Assembly (NCBI GenBank): GCA_973895155.1
Contig: OZ316896.1
Location: forward strand, 19,406,001 to 19,470,000
Source: Marsupella aquatica
Taxonomy: Eukaryota > Marchantiophyta
DNA length: 64,000 nucleotides
Reading direction: 5' to 3'
Below the pieces are notes generated by a model that made no database searches, was not told the origin of the DNA, and saw only the letters and a program-made list of their open reading frames with translations. Made by a program: the position numbers and the translations under genes. Shown one piece after another: positions 43,000 through 55,739 of the stretch (positions within the stretch are counted from its first letter, which is position 1; each line of letters starts with the position of its first letter).

Positions 43000-45192
43000 T
43001 TAAGCCTTTCGCCTTGGAGCAGTAGGAGCTCCTTTCCATCCGTCTAAGCACTGGAGGAGGGGACCAGCCAATTGACCTTCGGTCATGGCATCGTAAACTA
43101 GCTCAATATCTTCTCCTGGACACCTTGTCTCTGTACCTACTAGCAGCTTCGTGCCCAGCGATCTAACGAAATTGTACAGAGGAAAGCTTCGGCAGTCACT
43201 GATTCTATTGGGTACACTGGCAACACCACTGTCAAATTGACGTCGAATTTCTGGAACCGTTGCCTCAAGCTGACTTTTCACCTCCTCCTCGAACACCGAG
43301 ATCCTTTTGAAAATGTCGGAGGTCTCATTTTCCTTTCGGAGACCGTGGTTAACCAGAACTTGCCTCAGTTTCTGCATTAACGGGTAGGAGGCGCTAGTGG
43401 CATCGTCTATGTATGAAAATGGAGGCTGGTCATCCACCACTTTCAGAAGATCTCTCTCGTAAAAGCGAGACGTTAGAAGCGCACCATCGGCGCTGGAAAA
43501 GAGAGTCTTCTTGGCGGCCTGGGCCACGACATGCTTCACGCTCGCTTGCATGTTCTCTTCCAAATGCCTCAAATCGACCGCTTGGCACATTGCTACCAGA
43601 AATGTGGAAGACATCAGCTTCAAGATCTCAATCGCCTCTGCCGTCTTCCGAGCCGAAATCAGCCCAAGGGAGTTGACGTCCTGGTTGTGCTGCTCCGCAC
43701 TCTGCACGTGTGTGGTCACCGGATTCGCAAGATACAGCAGCTCAGAACAGTAGGAAGCCATGGCTATTTCCGCTCCCTTGAAGCCGTAATCCAGGCTCGG
43801 ATTCGGGCCTCCAGTCAGATTGGAAGGCAATCCGCTGTTGTAAAAGTCGTTCACGAGTTCAGACATCTGGGCAAAAATCAGCTTTCCCAGAGCTGAAATT
43901 GCGAGACGCATGTTATCCATAGACACTCCGATTGGAGTTCCTTGAAAGTTCCCTCCATGCAGGGCCAGATCTCTGGAAACATCAATGAGCGGGTTGTCGT
44001 TCACGGAGTTAATCTCACGCTCGATGGCATGGGTTGCCGCGCGGATGACCTCAATTTGAGGACCCAACCATTGCGGTGACGTTCTCAAGGCATACCGATC
44101 CTGCTTGGGCTTCTTCAAAGGATCTGTCTCGTGCAGTTTCGCAGCTGCCTTCATGTAGGAGCTGCCTTCGAGCACGTATTCCATGATGGCTGCTGCCTCG
44201 ATCTGCCCAGGGTGATGCTTGAGCTTGTGAGTCAAGTGATCGGTGAACTCTGGTTTGCCTTGCATCACCTCACAAAACAATGCGGATGATACCTCTGCAA
44301 ACAATGCCAAGACGTTGGCGTCGTAGCAGACAGTGGAGGCCAGTCCAGAACCTACTGCGGTACCATTCACCATAGCTAGTCCTTCTTTAGGCTTCAGCTC
44401 AAAGGGCTTCAGAAGTCCGCACATTTTCATGGCTTCATGGGAAGTCACGACCTTCCCATCTTCAGTGACCGCTCTAGAGTTGGACCTGCCGGTAAGAATT
44501 CCAGCGATGTAGGAAAGAGGGACCAGGTCCCCTGATGCGGTGATTGTGCCTCTGAGGGGCAGCTTGGGAGTTATTTGCTTGTTCAGAAGCTTCTGCAGAG
44601 TCTGAAGAACTTCCCAGCGAATTCCCGAGTAACCCTGGAGCAAAGTGTTGGTCCTCACCAGCATTGCAGCTCGAGTGGTGGCCACGTCCAGCACGTTGGC
44701 TGGGTCCTTACCAAGCACTCCTGCATTGAGGAAGCGAATGAGTTCCTTCTGGAGCTCCTCGCCCTGGTTAGTTCGTCGGTGAGAAGTGGCCCCAAAGCCC
44801 GTTGTGACGCCGTAGGTGTCAGTTCCCTTCATCGAGTGGGAGAGCACCCAATTCGAGCTCTCATCCACTCTCTCCTTGGCAGCTGCAGCGTCGAGTACCA
44901 CTGACACGGACGGTCGTCTCGCCACAGCTGTAACCTGAGCCACACTGAGGGTCACTCCCTGAATTACAACCTCCTTCGTCTCCTCAAATTCTTCCACCAT
45001 GTGCTTCACTTCCTCCCAGTGGCTCCGCTGCATTGCCTGGGATGCTCGTCCCCAGTATAGGGGGTCGGCATCTTGATTCTCAAATTGCATCGCGTTTCCT
45101 TTAGAAGAAGGTCTGGGACTCAGACAGAGCTGAGCCGGCCAGCCAGTGAGGCTAGTGGCGCAAGGCTGCTGGGTTGCTACTTCCATCGCCAT
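43000..45192 (-). CDS. PAL: Phenylalanine ammonia-lyase, copy 2 (intronless)
   Basis: 730 residues from ATG 45192. Same reaction and architecture as copy 1: MIO triad Ala219-Ser220-Gly221 in GTITASGDL, catalytic Tyr loop TYGVTTGFG, Phe-Leu selectivity pair in LIRFLNAG, intact NDNPL and QHNQDVNS. From ADPLYWG to the C-terminus it differs from copy 1 by only four residues (E for A in FEETKE; Y and R for C and K in SRFYERD; S for C in RQFDSGV), while residues ~18-45 are clearly diverged. A 480-bp stretch around the MIO codons is identical at DNA level. The start is supported by alignment with copy 1. Convergent with CHS copy 1. The Cys-to-Tyr change is in a surface helix region, so activity is expected to be kept (inference). 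Confidence 0.97.
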   Translation of the reverse strand: MAMEVATQQPCATSLTGWPAQLCLSPRPSSKGNAMQFENQDADPLYWGRASQAMQRSHWEEVKHMVEEFEETKEVVIQGVTLSVAQVTAVARRPSVSVVLDAAAAKERVDESSNWVLSHSMKGTDTYGVTTGFGATSHRRTNQGEELQKELIRFLNAGVLGKDPANVLDVATTRAAMLVRTNTLLQGYSGIRWEVLQTLQKLLNKQITPKLPLRGTITASGDLVPLSYIAGILTGRSNSRAVTEDGKVVTSHEAMKMCGLLKPFELKPKEGLAMVNGTAVGSGLASTVCYDANVLALFAEVSSALFCEVMQGKPEFTDHLTHKLKHHPGQIEAAAIMEYVLEGSSYMKAAAKLHETDPLKKPKQDRYALRTSPQWLGPQIEVIRAATHAIEREINSVNDNPLIDVSRDLALHGGNFQGTPIGVSMDNMRLAISALGKLIFAQMSELVNDFYNSGLPSNLTGGPNPSLDYGFKGAEIAMASYCSELLYLANPVTTHVQSAEQHNQDVNSLGLISARKTAEAIEILKLMSSTFLVAMCQAVDLRHLEENMQASVKHVVAQAAKKTLFSSADGALLTSRFYERDLLKVVDDQPPFSYIDDATSASYPLMQKLRQVLVNHGLRKENETSDIFKRISVFEEEVKSQLEATVPEIRRQFDSGVASVPNRISDCRSFPLYNFVRSLGTKLLVGTETRCPGEDIELVYDAMTEGQLAGPLLQCLDGWKGAPTAPRRKA

Positions 45193-45500
45193 GGCCACAG
45201 AATTACAGCTAAAGTCTCAAATTGAATTTCAAGAGCTTAGCTCAAATTCGGCAACACTCGTGAATACGTTGTATGGTCTATCTAGCTCGGTAACTGAGCT
45301 GCAGAATTTTGCTTGGAAATAAATCTGTTCTCTTGGAGAATGCCGTTTCGTCCCAATGAATGGAACACTGAGGATGGATTTCAAACGGCGACGAGATGAC
45401 TACAGACGATCGAAAAGGGACAATTGGGAAACAAAGAATTTCCCCTGAACTGCTGAGACAATCCGTGTCTAGGCTTGAGTGAAATAGGGGAGAAGCCCTC

Positions 45501-45512
45501 GATATATATATC
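45501..45512 (-). promoter_or_regulatory. TATA box, PAL copy 2
   Basis: gatatatatatc, a palindromic TATA run about 310 bp upstream of ATG 45192; a leader of roughly 280 nt would follow. A gacgtgg-type core is near 45584. Motif and position only. Confidence 0.5.
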
Positions 45513-47094
45513 GTGATAAGCCTGTATGGATGCTCGCACCGCTGGACGGTGTTGTACCATATCAGGCGCTTCGAAGACTTGGACGACGTGGGAATTGTGC
45601 GGAAAATAGTCTGAGCAGGAGGTCCATGGATTTGACTAGGCACTGAACACTCTCCGCCAGTGATGGTCACTGGGGCAGAAGACTTTATCAACTTGCTTTT
45701 TTGTTTCTACTCTTCTGTGTGAGCAAAGGTCTACGCAACACCGCCACTAGTGTAGTCAAATGATTCCGGACAAATCTCATCTAGGGGGCCTCAAATGTTA
45801 AAATGGATGGACCTACTTGACATAGACGGAAAAAGTTATGGACTGTCAGATTCATCATTTTTTGTTATAAAGATTGGTCATAAGCCATGAGCATGAGTCA
45901 TTGTAGAGGCGAATGAAAACAGACAAAAAATTACAACCCTGTGAAAAAGTTATGGTCATTCAAAAGCCATTGTCTCTAATTGTGAAGCTTTTAGACGCGC
46001 TGAGGCACCGGTCCACGGAGAGACTTAACTATGGTGGGGTATGAGTCCCTCAATCAAGGCTCAACAAATTTAATATGCTCACCATGCCAGGGCAGAATTT
46101 CACTTTCGGGCTTTTCAAGTATGGGGCAATGTAAAAATAATCCATTTTGAAACCTGACACCATTCAAGAATGATAAATCAGTGTTTCAAAATGCCTAGTG
46201 TTCCTAAAAATATGTATTAAAAATTGTGTCATGTGGAGCCGAGATAGGACCAAGCAGGGTGAACAGTGTAAAACTATTCCACAAGCCCTTAAGGAGTGGG
46301 CGAACCAAGTACACCAGACACCAAGAACGACGAAAGTGGACCAAAGAAAAACAAATGTAGTTTTGGATTGAAAAAGTGGCCATATGTAAGTTCTGGAGCC
46401 TGGGAAGACAGCGAAGTTCACCCTCATCAAGTTATTCGAATCAGGTGCAATGCCAGCTAGTTCAATGGACAGCTATGGGTTCCCATCGAAGTAGGTAGCT
46501 AGGTCATAGAGGAATGGGGGTGGACTGAGTTACATGGAATTGAGTCAAACATCAACCTTCCCACTTGACACTTGACACTCACGACTTGACACTTGAGAAA
46601 AAACTCGAGACCTGTCGGCTCCATAGATCCACAAGAGTGTGGACACGAGAGAACGAGAGACTCAAAGATCACGCAATTTGAATATGCAGAAGTGTAAATT
46701 TCCTAACGCCAGAGCGGAGTATATATGAATGACACTCAGGATGGACCTCTGTCCTTATCCCACCGTTGTCCTGCGGCAGCTATGTGACAACGGTAAAAGA
46801 CTAACAAAGCGGCTTACTGTAAGAATGTCTCTACTATATGTAAACTGCTGACTAAAGTACATCTGGAAGGACGGGAAGAAGTTTTGAAGAGCATAAACAG
46901 AAAGGGAAACTTTTACAAGACCTCTCTCCTTAGCACGAAGGGACTGCTAGTAAGTAAGACCTGACAAGAAACATCATTTTGAGGCCCCTAAGTGGAAGCA
47001 GGATGCGGGCACTGGGCAGTATCTAGGAGATGGGACCCTTTGGATTGCTAGTAATGAGTTCGCAAGGATACTGCTATTGTCATTGTCAGATTGA
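45513..47094. other. PAL copy 2 upstream region and spacer
   Basis: Promoter DNA followed by spacer. 46250-46400 on the minus strand is T/G-rich and resembles a LINE 3' tail, uncertain. No gene seen. Confidence 0.35.
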
Positions 47095-47500
47095 GAGTGG
47101 GCCAACAAGAACACTCTCGCCCTTCTAACGTCCCGGTTTTGGGACAGCGATGGTGTGATGGAAGTGTTTGGGCAACCAGCGTCCATTTTCGCATACAGAC
47201 AAAGCTACCAGCGCTTTCTATCCGTTCTCCTCAGCTCTACCAGGTATCCGTTCTCCTCAGCTCTACCAGGCTCTAACAGTTTGCCGAAAGGGAGAGTTTA
47301 GGTTCATATATGTGTCTCTGGTTGTTCTTGTGCAGGGCATATGCCCTGGTCCTTCTGGCTTTTTGGCCGTTTCGTTGTTCTCCCTTGATTGGGATTTTTG
47401 CAACATATGATAACTCCAGCTCGAATTGTTTCTAGGTACTTAGGAAGTCCAATGCTTAGACGGATAGCAAGGAGGTCCCTCTTCGTCAGAGCGAAAGTTT
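47095..47500 (+). pseudogene. PAL relic A, heavily decayed
   Basis: 47098-47235 aligns with PAL codons from the AKKTLF segment through the PLMQ region: 'aagaacactctc', 'cccttctaacgtc.cg.tttt', 'ccattttcgcata.agac' occur in order, with the GADG portion missing and several frameshifts. 47449-47497 matches the last codons of PAL ('tgcttagacggat', then 'gcgaaag'). The 210 bp between holds a 26-bp direct duplication (47219-47270) and T/G-rich DNA possibly from a LINE tail. No coding potential remains. Opposite in orientation to PAL copy 2. Confidence 0.75.
47219..47270. repeat. 26-bp perfect direct duplication within PAL relic A
   Basis: 'tatccgttctcctcagctct' plus 'accagg' occurs at 47219-47244 and again at 47245-47270. 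Confidence 0.9.
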
Positions 47501-49269
47501 GTAGCTACCGTTGGAGATCATAATTTGACAGCCTGGGAAAGTTTTCAAAGTCGCTAGACAACAATTATTGTGTTCCCGAAAAGATGCATATTTGTTCCGA
47601 GTACAGATATACGTATACAGGAGTGCACGGGCACCCTCGTTAAACAATACCTATTGGCCATGTTCACACACCCTAGAGGTCAAATTGAAGTCGCTTGGAC
47701 AGTTCAATCATCGGTGGTCGGATTTCCAATCAATTGAATTCTTTATTTATCCTCTGCGCGCACCGATTTGAAGACGGGACGATTTATTATCTACTAACAG
47801 TGACTTCATCAGAGGTGGCGCTTTTACAATGGGATGGATGTTGTATAGACATTACAAAGTAACCCATCCAGACTTCGAATTAGATTCTTTTTAGTTCCTC
47901 GCTCTTGTCCGTCAAAAGTTACGCTATTCCCCTCAATCATCCGGTAGTCTATATATCAGTTACTAGAAGAATACCGGAATGTTATATTCTATTTACTTCC
48001 AATTCAGCGTGATGTCACATGTCGTCATTGTGACCGAACGGCTGAAATTTAGGATAACCTCATTGCGTAGCAGCAACAATATCTCGACCAGGCCAAATGT
48101 CAATTTTCCGCAACCGTCCACAGGCCATCACCCTACGGCGTATTTGCAGAAAGAAGAGACTACTTACTCATGAAACTTACCAGTTGAATCCTCGGGTTGA
48201 AGCTTTTGTTTTAATTAGGACCGACCCAAGACTTTAAGTTCCACTACTAACTGTCTTCGCGAATTCCCGGTCCGCGTCAGGAACTTTGAATTAGACCCAA
48301 AATTTGGCACGCTCCCCATCTCGAAATCGTTTAGAACCAAGCCTGTCACCTAGCTACTGACCACAATTGACCAGGAAGTCACGCCTTCAGTCAATCACAA
48401 ATACCTACAAGATTGCCAGAAAGCGAACACTGAAGCCGCTCGACAGATCGGGTCCAGGATACCTCGTGGTGGTAGGTGGGTTAATGAGTAGGTACAGTAA
48501 GCGCTTTATCAACTGAATTTTATTGGAGTTTCAAGATAAAAATTAAAGTCCTTGAACGCAGGTCAATCACAGGCATCGTCCCCACTGTGGCTGCCCGAGC
48601 TACATACATGATACTGTTTTTGATTGTATAATTCATGGAAATTAATTGCTCAAGGGCAAGTAAAAATGAATTAAGCTATTAACATTGAACAAGGGAGTTG
48701 CAAGAATATAGTCCGCATTGTCAATCCTTAATCTGGAATTAGTACGTGTTTTCTGTGATTGAGGTCCACATTATATTCTGGCCACTTTTGTATAGACTCG
48801 TCTGGCTTTCTATCTAGTTAAGTGGCTGGTGGATACGGTTCATTTAAGAACATGAGAATGATGATACGCAAGCTAGCTTGGATGTTCTAATACGTACTGT
48901 AGATTGAGGTTTTACTCGGAATGTTGACATAACAACAGTAGGGGTCGACATCAAACTTGATTTTTGCAATAGTACTAGAAAGAAATATCGAGAGGGGCCC
49001 TCATATATCATTGAGGGCTACAAGTGTGTTCTGTAATTCTCTCACTTACATGAATGATATTTTGAGCAAGCAAAAGGCCGCTTCTTGAAAATCGATATTG
49101 GTTTTTGCTTAGAGCCCTTTGTCTCCCCTTGCATCTTGTCATCCCGTTCTCTTTCCTTACAGGCAGTTGTCCTCGATGCACTAGCTGGCAACATACAGTC
49201 ACTCTCTTGCACGGTCACTCGAGTTCATGGCCGAAAAGAAATAAGAAAAGGACGGTATCAGTCGACGGT
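47501..49269. other. Spacer between the PAL relics
   Basis: About 1.8 kb without a gene, tRNA or repeat I can support. Any upstream exons of relic B are not recognisable here. Confidence 0.4.
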
Positions 49270-50079
49270 AGGTATCTCGCAAACCGGGTGACCAGTCATG
49301 TGCAGAGCTGTGAGCTCATGTCGTCTACATTCCTTGTTGCTCTCTGCCAAGCGGTGGATTTGAGGCATTTAGAGGAGAACATGCAACCCAGCGTGAAGCA
49401 AACTGTCAAGCTGTGTGCAAAGAAGACTCTCTTTGCTGGCGAAGACGGTGCCCTTCTACCATCTCGTTTCTGCGAGAAAGATTTTCTGAAATATTGAAGA
49501 TCAGCCCCCATTTTCGAACATAGACGATGCTACCAGCGCCACCTATCCTTTGATGGAGATGCTTTAGACAAGTTCTTGTTAAGCATGCTCTGGACAAGGA
49601 TGATGAGAGTTCCAGCATCTTCAAGACTTATATATCACCAAAAGGCAAAAAATGCCAAACCTGGAACACCAAACCGGGAGATATGATTCCAAAGGCAAAG
49701 CAACCCAAATAAGCGGAGAAAATGAGGGGAAAAGGCCCAAGGAAAAACAAGCCAAGGGAGCCAAACCAAAAGAGGATTGAGGTGTTTGAGAAAGAGCTGA
49801 AAGGTCAGTTAGAGGGGACCGTGCCTGAAGTACGACGACAATTTCGACAATGGTGCTGCCGCTGTACCAAACAGAATCACCGACTGCAGAAGCTTTCCTC
49901 TGTACAATTTCGTTAGGTCGCTGGACACTAAGCTTTTGGTAGGTACTGAGACTAGGTCTCCAGGTCAAGATATTGAGCTAACTTACGACGCCATTACGGA
50001 AGGTCAGCTTGCTCGTCCCTTGCTGGAATGCTTGGATGGGTGGAAAGGTGCTCCGATTGCTCCTATCAGAAGGGCATAG
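49270..50079 (+). pseudogene. PAL relic B, 3' part with deletion, frameshifts and an insertion
   Basis: Starts with sequence equivalent to [12 protein letters not shown], then jumps (deletion of ~35 codons) to [22 protein letters not shown], open through [10 protein letters not shown] before an early TGA (49495-49497). Further matching follows in shifted frames (PPFSNIDDATSAT, then EVFEKELKGQLEGTVPEVRRQF, then the terminal DGWKGAP and RRA stop). A ~145-bp foreign insert splits it at 49631-49775. Residues such as [15 protein letters not shown] differ from both intact PALs, so it comes from an older paralogue rather than a fresh copy. Confidence 0.9.
49631..49775 (-). mobile_element. LINE 3'-tail insertion within PAL relic B
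   Basis: Read on the minus strand it is T/G-rich ('gtttggtgttcc', 'tttgccttttggtgatata'), resembling the tail at 51110-51240 ('ccttttggcactgtgata'). It interrupts PAL homology exactly, between SSSIFK-like and RI.VFEKE-like codons. Probably a severely 5'-truncated LINE. Confidence 0.6.
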
Positions 50080-50403
50080 ATGCACATTAAATCTACCCAT
50101 TTTCCTGGGGCCTCTACAAGGTGTTAATGCTCCCCCATCTACAAGGTGTTAATGCTCCCCATCTACAAGGTGTTAATGCTCCCCCATTTTCCTTTACCCG
50201 GCCTCTACATTGTGGTAATGCTCCCCAGTTTCCCGGGCCTCTAGAAGTTGTTAATGCTCCCCCATTTTCCTGGGGCCCTGTACATTGCCCAAATCTCCCA
50301 ATGTTGTTGCCCACTCCCGCCCGAGTTTGACAAAACATAAACCAAGACTCCACCATTTTGTCACCCGTTCCGGCCCAATCAACTTTGTGTCATTTACTTA
50401 AGG
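50080..50403. mobile_element. Foldback element arm with amplified terminal repeats
   Basis: 50240-50403 matches the arm of the element at 856-1878 ('ttaatgctcccccattttcc', 'aaaacataaacca.gactc', 'caactttgtgtcatt'). Before it, the terminal word 'ctacaaggtgttaatgctcc' is repeated with a ~25-bp step at 50114, 50139 and 50163, plus two longer variants. No second arm seen. It abuts the PAL relic B stop codon. Confidence 0.65.
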
Positions 50404-50429
50404 TTTATATTTTCCCTACCTGTTTGACC

Positions 50430-51240
50430 ACATCATGGGGGTTGAGTATGGGGTCCTCCCGTTTCAGGTTTGCCTCCGCCTGGCCTGTTCTCTTCTCTTC
50501 TGCCAGAGGTTATGCAGGCCAATGTTCCAGCTTTTGTGGAGGTGGTCTTTGACAGTCATAATCATGTTCAACAGGTGATTTTAATTTGATCCACATGCAC
50601 ATCACACCCTTTCCAACTGACATGCTCTCCAATGCACCTTTTCACTCAGTTTGGGCTCGCCTTTGCATGGAATCTGGTTTTGGAGCCTGGCTGTCTGCTA
50701 GTCCTTCATGTGCCCCTTTTGAATAAGCTCTTTTCTCCTTACCACTTCATTGCACCTTTGGCTAGGATTGACTTCCTCACCCCTGCCTTTTTGGTAAACC
50801 CACAATCTGTGGGGGTGTAGTTGGATCCTATGGGAGTTCATATCCTTAAGTGCAGCCATGGGAGCGAGGGGACTGTCACACATGATGACATCCATGACGT
50901 GGTGGCTGTCATTGCTCGGGACTTTGGATCTATACCATGTCGCTATGGAGCAACAACATCTGCTTCCCCCTCAAGATGGTATTCCTGACCAGCGGGTGGA
51001 CTGACTGGTCTTTTTTAGGGCTGGAGTTCATTCTATATATAGGAGATTTTCACTCAAAACGCGAGTTGTGATATGCAACTTACCTCCCTTGGGCTAAGGC
51101 CCCAAATTTGGCTTGTTGGACCTGTTGGTCTTTATAGGGCGTTTTCTCGGGCTTTCCTTTCCACCCTTTCGTGGGCCCTTTCCCATTGGGATGTCTCGGG
51201 TTCAGCATTTTTACCTTTTGGCACTGTGATAAATATATAG
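50430..51240 (+). mobile_element. Decayed LINE copy
   Basis: Broken frames recall the LINE at 6.9 kb: WARLCMESGFGAWLSASP (near 50650), then after a stop GVHILKCSHGSEGTVTHDD (near 50830), which parallels GVHLLRCSLEGETIIVHDA. It ends in a T-rich tail with 'ttttggcactgtgata' (~51210-51235). Several stops and frame shifts. Confidence 0.65.
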
Positions 51241-52445
51241 CTAGCTATCCCAACTTATTCCCATGTGCCATGCATTGCAAGTATAGCTACTCTTCCTTTC
51301 CATTGGTTCTCCCATGAAATGAGTACATTCCATGAAAATGACTAAATTACTTGAAAAATTGAATATGTATTTGAATGAAGGTTGCAATGGGTTGAGGGCC
51401 AAATTTTGAACAATTATTTTAAAAATACTTTTAAAAACCACTCAGGAGAAGAAACATGAATAAACACAAAGAGAGTTATGCATGAGTGAAAAGCTTGAAA
51501 AAGGTACAAAACTTCGATATGAAATAAAGACAACGAGAGTTATCTATGCCTACTATACAATAAAGTACAAGAAAACATTATAGAGTTATATATGTTAGTA
51601 AAATTTTGGTAAATTCAGTCATAAAATATTAGAATAAAAAAATTAAGATTATTTATTTATTTTACGTGAACTCAAATAAATATTTTAAACTTGGAAGATA
51701 TGTCAATTTCAGGGTTTGATAAAGATAGAGTTTGGGAACTTACTATTGTTACCTAAGTTTGTGAAATTTATAAATATGATAAATGATATGTAAAGCAGGG
51801 TAGCACTTAGTTTGAGGATATTTATATTGTACGAGCTTTGTGCGAGACAGTTTAAAGATAAATAATCTAACATAAGACTCATTTAAAATTTCTAATAAAA
51901 AAAATTATATGCTTTTGATCCCTCTTTTGATTCAAAAAACTTTTACTATGCTATTTTAGGGATAAATGATTTAACTGATCTCTTGAATGTATGCAAGACA
52001 GTGTAAATTGTAACAGGAAAAATTAGATGATTTGAAGACTAAAAGTTTATCATGGTGCATTTTATGTTTTTGAGGACTCAAAGTGATAGCATGTTACATA
52101 GCCAGGGCATTACTTCACCACATTAAGGTTTTGCAAAATAAAAGATGTTTTAAAGTTTATTTTTGGTATTTTTTATTTTTTAAAGATTTTTGAGCAAAAG
52201 TTCTTTTAATTTGGTCCTAAGACCCATCCTTATTGGCTTCTTGTTCTATGAGGTGTGCACATAAGGTACACATATACTCACTTGTCTTAGTTAATGACAG
52301 TCAGCCATCAATGAAAACCATAAATTTAGGAACAAATCAAGGAGAGCTTACAATAGGATGTGCATATGTGAAATTCTCAAAGATAAATTTATGATGAATG
52401 AAGATTGAAAACAACAATGGGCTCACTGTGCTCACCTCAAGGGTG
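51241..52445. other. AT-rich spacer
   Basis: Strongly AT-rich 1.2 kb with no gene or clear repeat; only short A/T homopolymers. Confidence 0.45.
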
Positions 52446-52880
52446 AGACATATTAAGATCGAGGCTAAGCAATCCGATTAGCATTGATTAGCCCGTACCT
52501 AGCTGCCGGCTGCCCACTTTTCTTGATGCTGGTATGAGGACTAAATACTATGTGTGAATTTGTGTGGGCACCAGCTGCCCCCCAAGCTGCCCCCAGGCTG
52601 GGTGGTAGAGGAGCTCGCTGGGGCCAGGGAGGTCTCAAGTTCCAATCCTGCTGGCGACCTTAAACCTTAAACCCCAGGCTCCATGGTAGAGGGGCTCGCT
52701 TGGGCTGGGGAGGTTTCAAGTTCAAATCTTGCGGACAATGATAGCTTTTGTCATTCACCCCACCCAAAAGTGGGTCCATTCATACCCTATTGACACTTCA
52801 GAAAAACTTGGGCTCGCCTTATCAAGTATGTGGACAGCTGTGTACCGAGGCTCTTGAATAATGAGACTCGAGGTTCAGTT
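52446..52880 (+). repeat. tRNA-derived SINE-like element, dimeric copy
   Basis: Same flanks as the copy at 8.7 kb ('gatcgaggctaa', 'ttagcccgtac', 'gtcattcaccccacccaaaa', 'ggctcttga'). It carries two tandem Pol III-like modules: ggtagaggagctcgctgggg with 'aagttccaatcc', then ggtagaggggctcgcttggg with 'agttcaaatct'. The second module looks like an internal duplication. Confidence 0.65.
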
Positions 52881-52972
52881 TAGTTCTGAATATCAAATGG
52901 CACTGCAAGTAATCAAACTCGAGGTTGAGTTTAGTTCTGAATATCGATCAAATGGCAGGAGGGTAAATGCTC
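52862..52972. repeat. ~58-bp direct duplication
   Basis: 'actcgaggtt.agtttagttc' with 'tgaatatc' occurs near 52865 and near 52917. Confidence 0.7.
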
Positions 52973-53014
52973 CGTTATGTATGGCGTTATGTACCACTCT
53001 TTCACATCTCTCTA

Positions 53015-53345
53015 TCCTCTGGTCTTTCACTTCGCTGTACCCTCTGATCGTTCACTTTGTTTCCCACCTCAACTGTGTCACTAGATTATTCATTTTGGTG
53101 ATCTGGTTTTTTTATTAGTTGTGCTCACTGCGTAAATCGCTCACTGGATTATTCTTTTGGGTGATCTCGGTTCTTTCACATTTCTCTACCATCTCTGGTA
53201 CATTCACTTTGTATCTCACCTCAACTGTATCACTGGATTATTCATTTGGGTGATCTGGTTTTAGTATTAGTACTGCTCACTTGCGTGAATCCCTCACTCG
53301 ATTATTCTTTTGGGTGCTCTGGGTTTAGTATTAGTTTTGCTAGGT
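53015..53345. repeat. ~150-bp tandem repeat, about two copies
   Basis: 'cacctcaactgt.tcact.ga' with 'ttattcatttgggtgatctg' recurs near 53066 and 53216, with further 'ctcactggattattctttt' echoes at ~53140 and ~53293. Confidence 0.65.
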
Positions 53346-53757
53346 GAATAGCTGCTATTTTAATCAATTCACTGATGCGATTGGTCTTTCAGCTCCTTTT
53401 TGTATTTTCAGCTGTCTGATTGTTCCCCTTTGTTTGACTTGCACTGTCTGTCATTTTGGTTGATCAATATACTTTAATTTGCTCATGTTTGCACTGCGGG
53501 CGCTGTAAAAAGCGATTGTCAATCGACTCTCAATAAAAACAGTGATTTCACAAAAGCCCAAGGTTTGCTTTCGGCTAAAGCGGCCATGGATGGAAAGCGC
53601 TTAGTTTAGTCCTCAAACCAGCGTTTGATAACTTAGTTGACAATTGTTTTAGCAATGAAACGTTTGCGGTGAAGTCGATTCATTCTCGTTTGAATTGGCT
53701 CTAAGAGTATCAAGGTTTCATTCATTTAGCTGTCAGTTCACACATACATTTGAGATA

Positions 53758-53875
53758 TTTGTTTGATGGACAGGAAATCTTCTTGTGGTGAATGTGCCAC
53801 AATCATTGCGTCGCAATCAATGCGCCATCAATTTTCTGTTTGATCGACAGAAATCTTCTTGTGGTAAGTGCTCGA
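53758..53875. repeat. ~85-bp diverged direct duplication
   Basis: 'gtttgat.gacag.aaatcttc' with 'ttgtgg' appears near 53760 and 53837. Confidence 0.6.
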
Positions 53876-53879
53876 ATCA

Positions 53880-55739
53880 ATTGCTGACCTCCAGGTGAAA
53901 ATTTAGGGGATCCAACAGTCTATCAAGCTGATCCTCACTGACGGATCGAGGAGGTAAAGTGATATTATACACACACCAGAAGCTGATAGAGAGCGCACAA
54001 ATCACCAACGACGCACAAAAATAACTAATACTGAACACAAGATCTGCCAAAGATGCCACAAAAGAAAGAAAAATAAAATTGAAGTTCGTGATCTTCTTGG
54101 ATTGTTGTGCCTTTAAAGTTACTAAAGTCTGAGGAGAGTCACAGTAGGAGCTGTGGGTTAGTGTCTTGATGACCATCGATAAACTTAGATTAGGCACTTG
54201 GAATCTCAGATTGGCGTACTACTTATTAATTGGACCAGGTCGTTATTTGGACAGACCAGGTCTATACCTTCCGCGTGGGGATGGGGATCAAGGCCTCTGG
54301 TCCAGCTCGTCCTGGTCTACTATCTCTATGCAAGTTGGGTCCGGTCATGGGCCGTCATAATTCTGTCTCAGTGGTTATCGTACGCCAAATATGGCCTACT
54401 AATTCGGCCCCCCTTTTATCGACCAAAATGAGTCTTGTAAGTTGGGACCTTGTCGTCGCGGGACGACCCTGCCCCGCCCGCATGGACTGGCACACTGCCC
54501 AATAAATCATCCTATCCGGGTTTGATCTCTGCTGTAGATTCTGGCGCTTGTAAAATACTCCACAATAGTGTCAACCTCAGACCACAACGAAAGCATGCTT
54601 AACGTACTCTACAATAGTCTCAATCTCAGACCGCATGCTGAGAAGCGGCACGGTAGCTATGGAATATAATTATGTCAGTGCTGAGTCTTGCTGACAGAAC
54701 AATTGTTGCGGATTGCGGCGCGATTCGTGATCATCTCACTTTCGAGTTCTCTTCATGAGCTATACATTAAAAGGGAAATTAAAATAATAAAGGAGTAGCC
54801 AAGCGAGATTTGGACGTGTCATGGCCATATTTAACGTTAGCCATTAACCAATGCAGAGACCATATAGCAAAAATAGAATACAGTACAGAGAATATTGTCA
54901 CCAAACAGTCGTCTGATATTGTCATGAAGTCACTGGTCTGCACTGCCGGTGGACTTTTTCTGCCTCGGAAATGGAGCATTTCTCTTTTCGCAAACATGAG
55001 GTGTTGAATGATGGGTCCAGCAGCTGAATGATTGGCTTTTCACTTTCCAAGGATTGGTTTAGGCTTTAGGCCTTTAGGGAGCTGCTTGGACGCTACGCGT
55101 AGCAATTAATTAAGAACAGAATCTCACACTGGAATACCTGTACTGTAGTACTACAGACTGTAGTCTTAGGTGAACAGTCACAATGAATAGTAGAGCAGCA
55201 AGTCTGTAGAAGTGTGGAGGAAACGTCATTGTGTTTTTTTCCCTTGGCATGCACTATTCTTACACATAGAAAAAGAAGAAGAAGCAAAAATTATGATACA
55301 ACCAGGGGGCAAGTCCCCAGGAGCCAGGCGTGCAGAGATGGGGTGGTTCCAGGAAGGAAAGTGAGACAAAGTACAACTAAACGCTGGTTCCAGGAAGGAA
55401 AGTGAGACATAGTACAACTACAGTAATTAGAGTCACATGGTGCAATTTAACACACTGCCAAAAAACAAAGAGAGATTCTATGAAGGGGCGACAACAACCA
55501 AAGGGAAATCCCCAGGAGACCAAATTAAGAGCCAAAAGTCCCAAATGACCCCTGCAAAAGTCTCCCACAACTACCACGAGCTACAAAACCCCAAAAGCCT
55601 CCCTATCTGCAAATTGGTTGAAGAGCCTGGTAGAGTTATCCTTTAGATCGCACACCTGGGTCAAATACATGAATTTGACTACAGACCTTAAATCCCGGTT
55701 AGGACTTATCGGACATATAGGACCTCTTATCCAACAAAC
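53880..55739. other. Spacer, no gene supported
   Basis: Several overlapping short frames at 54166-54505 but none protein-like. A 40-bp duplication ('ggttccaggaaggaaagtga') lies at 55345 and 55385. Nothing else named. Confidence 0.4.
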
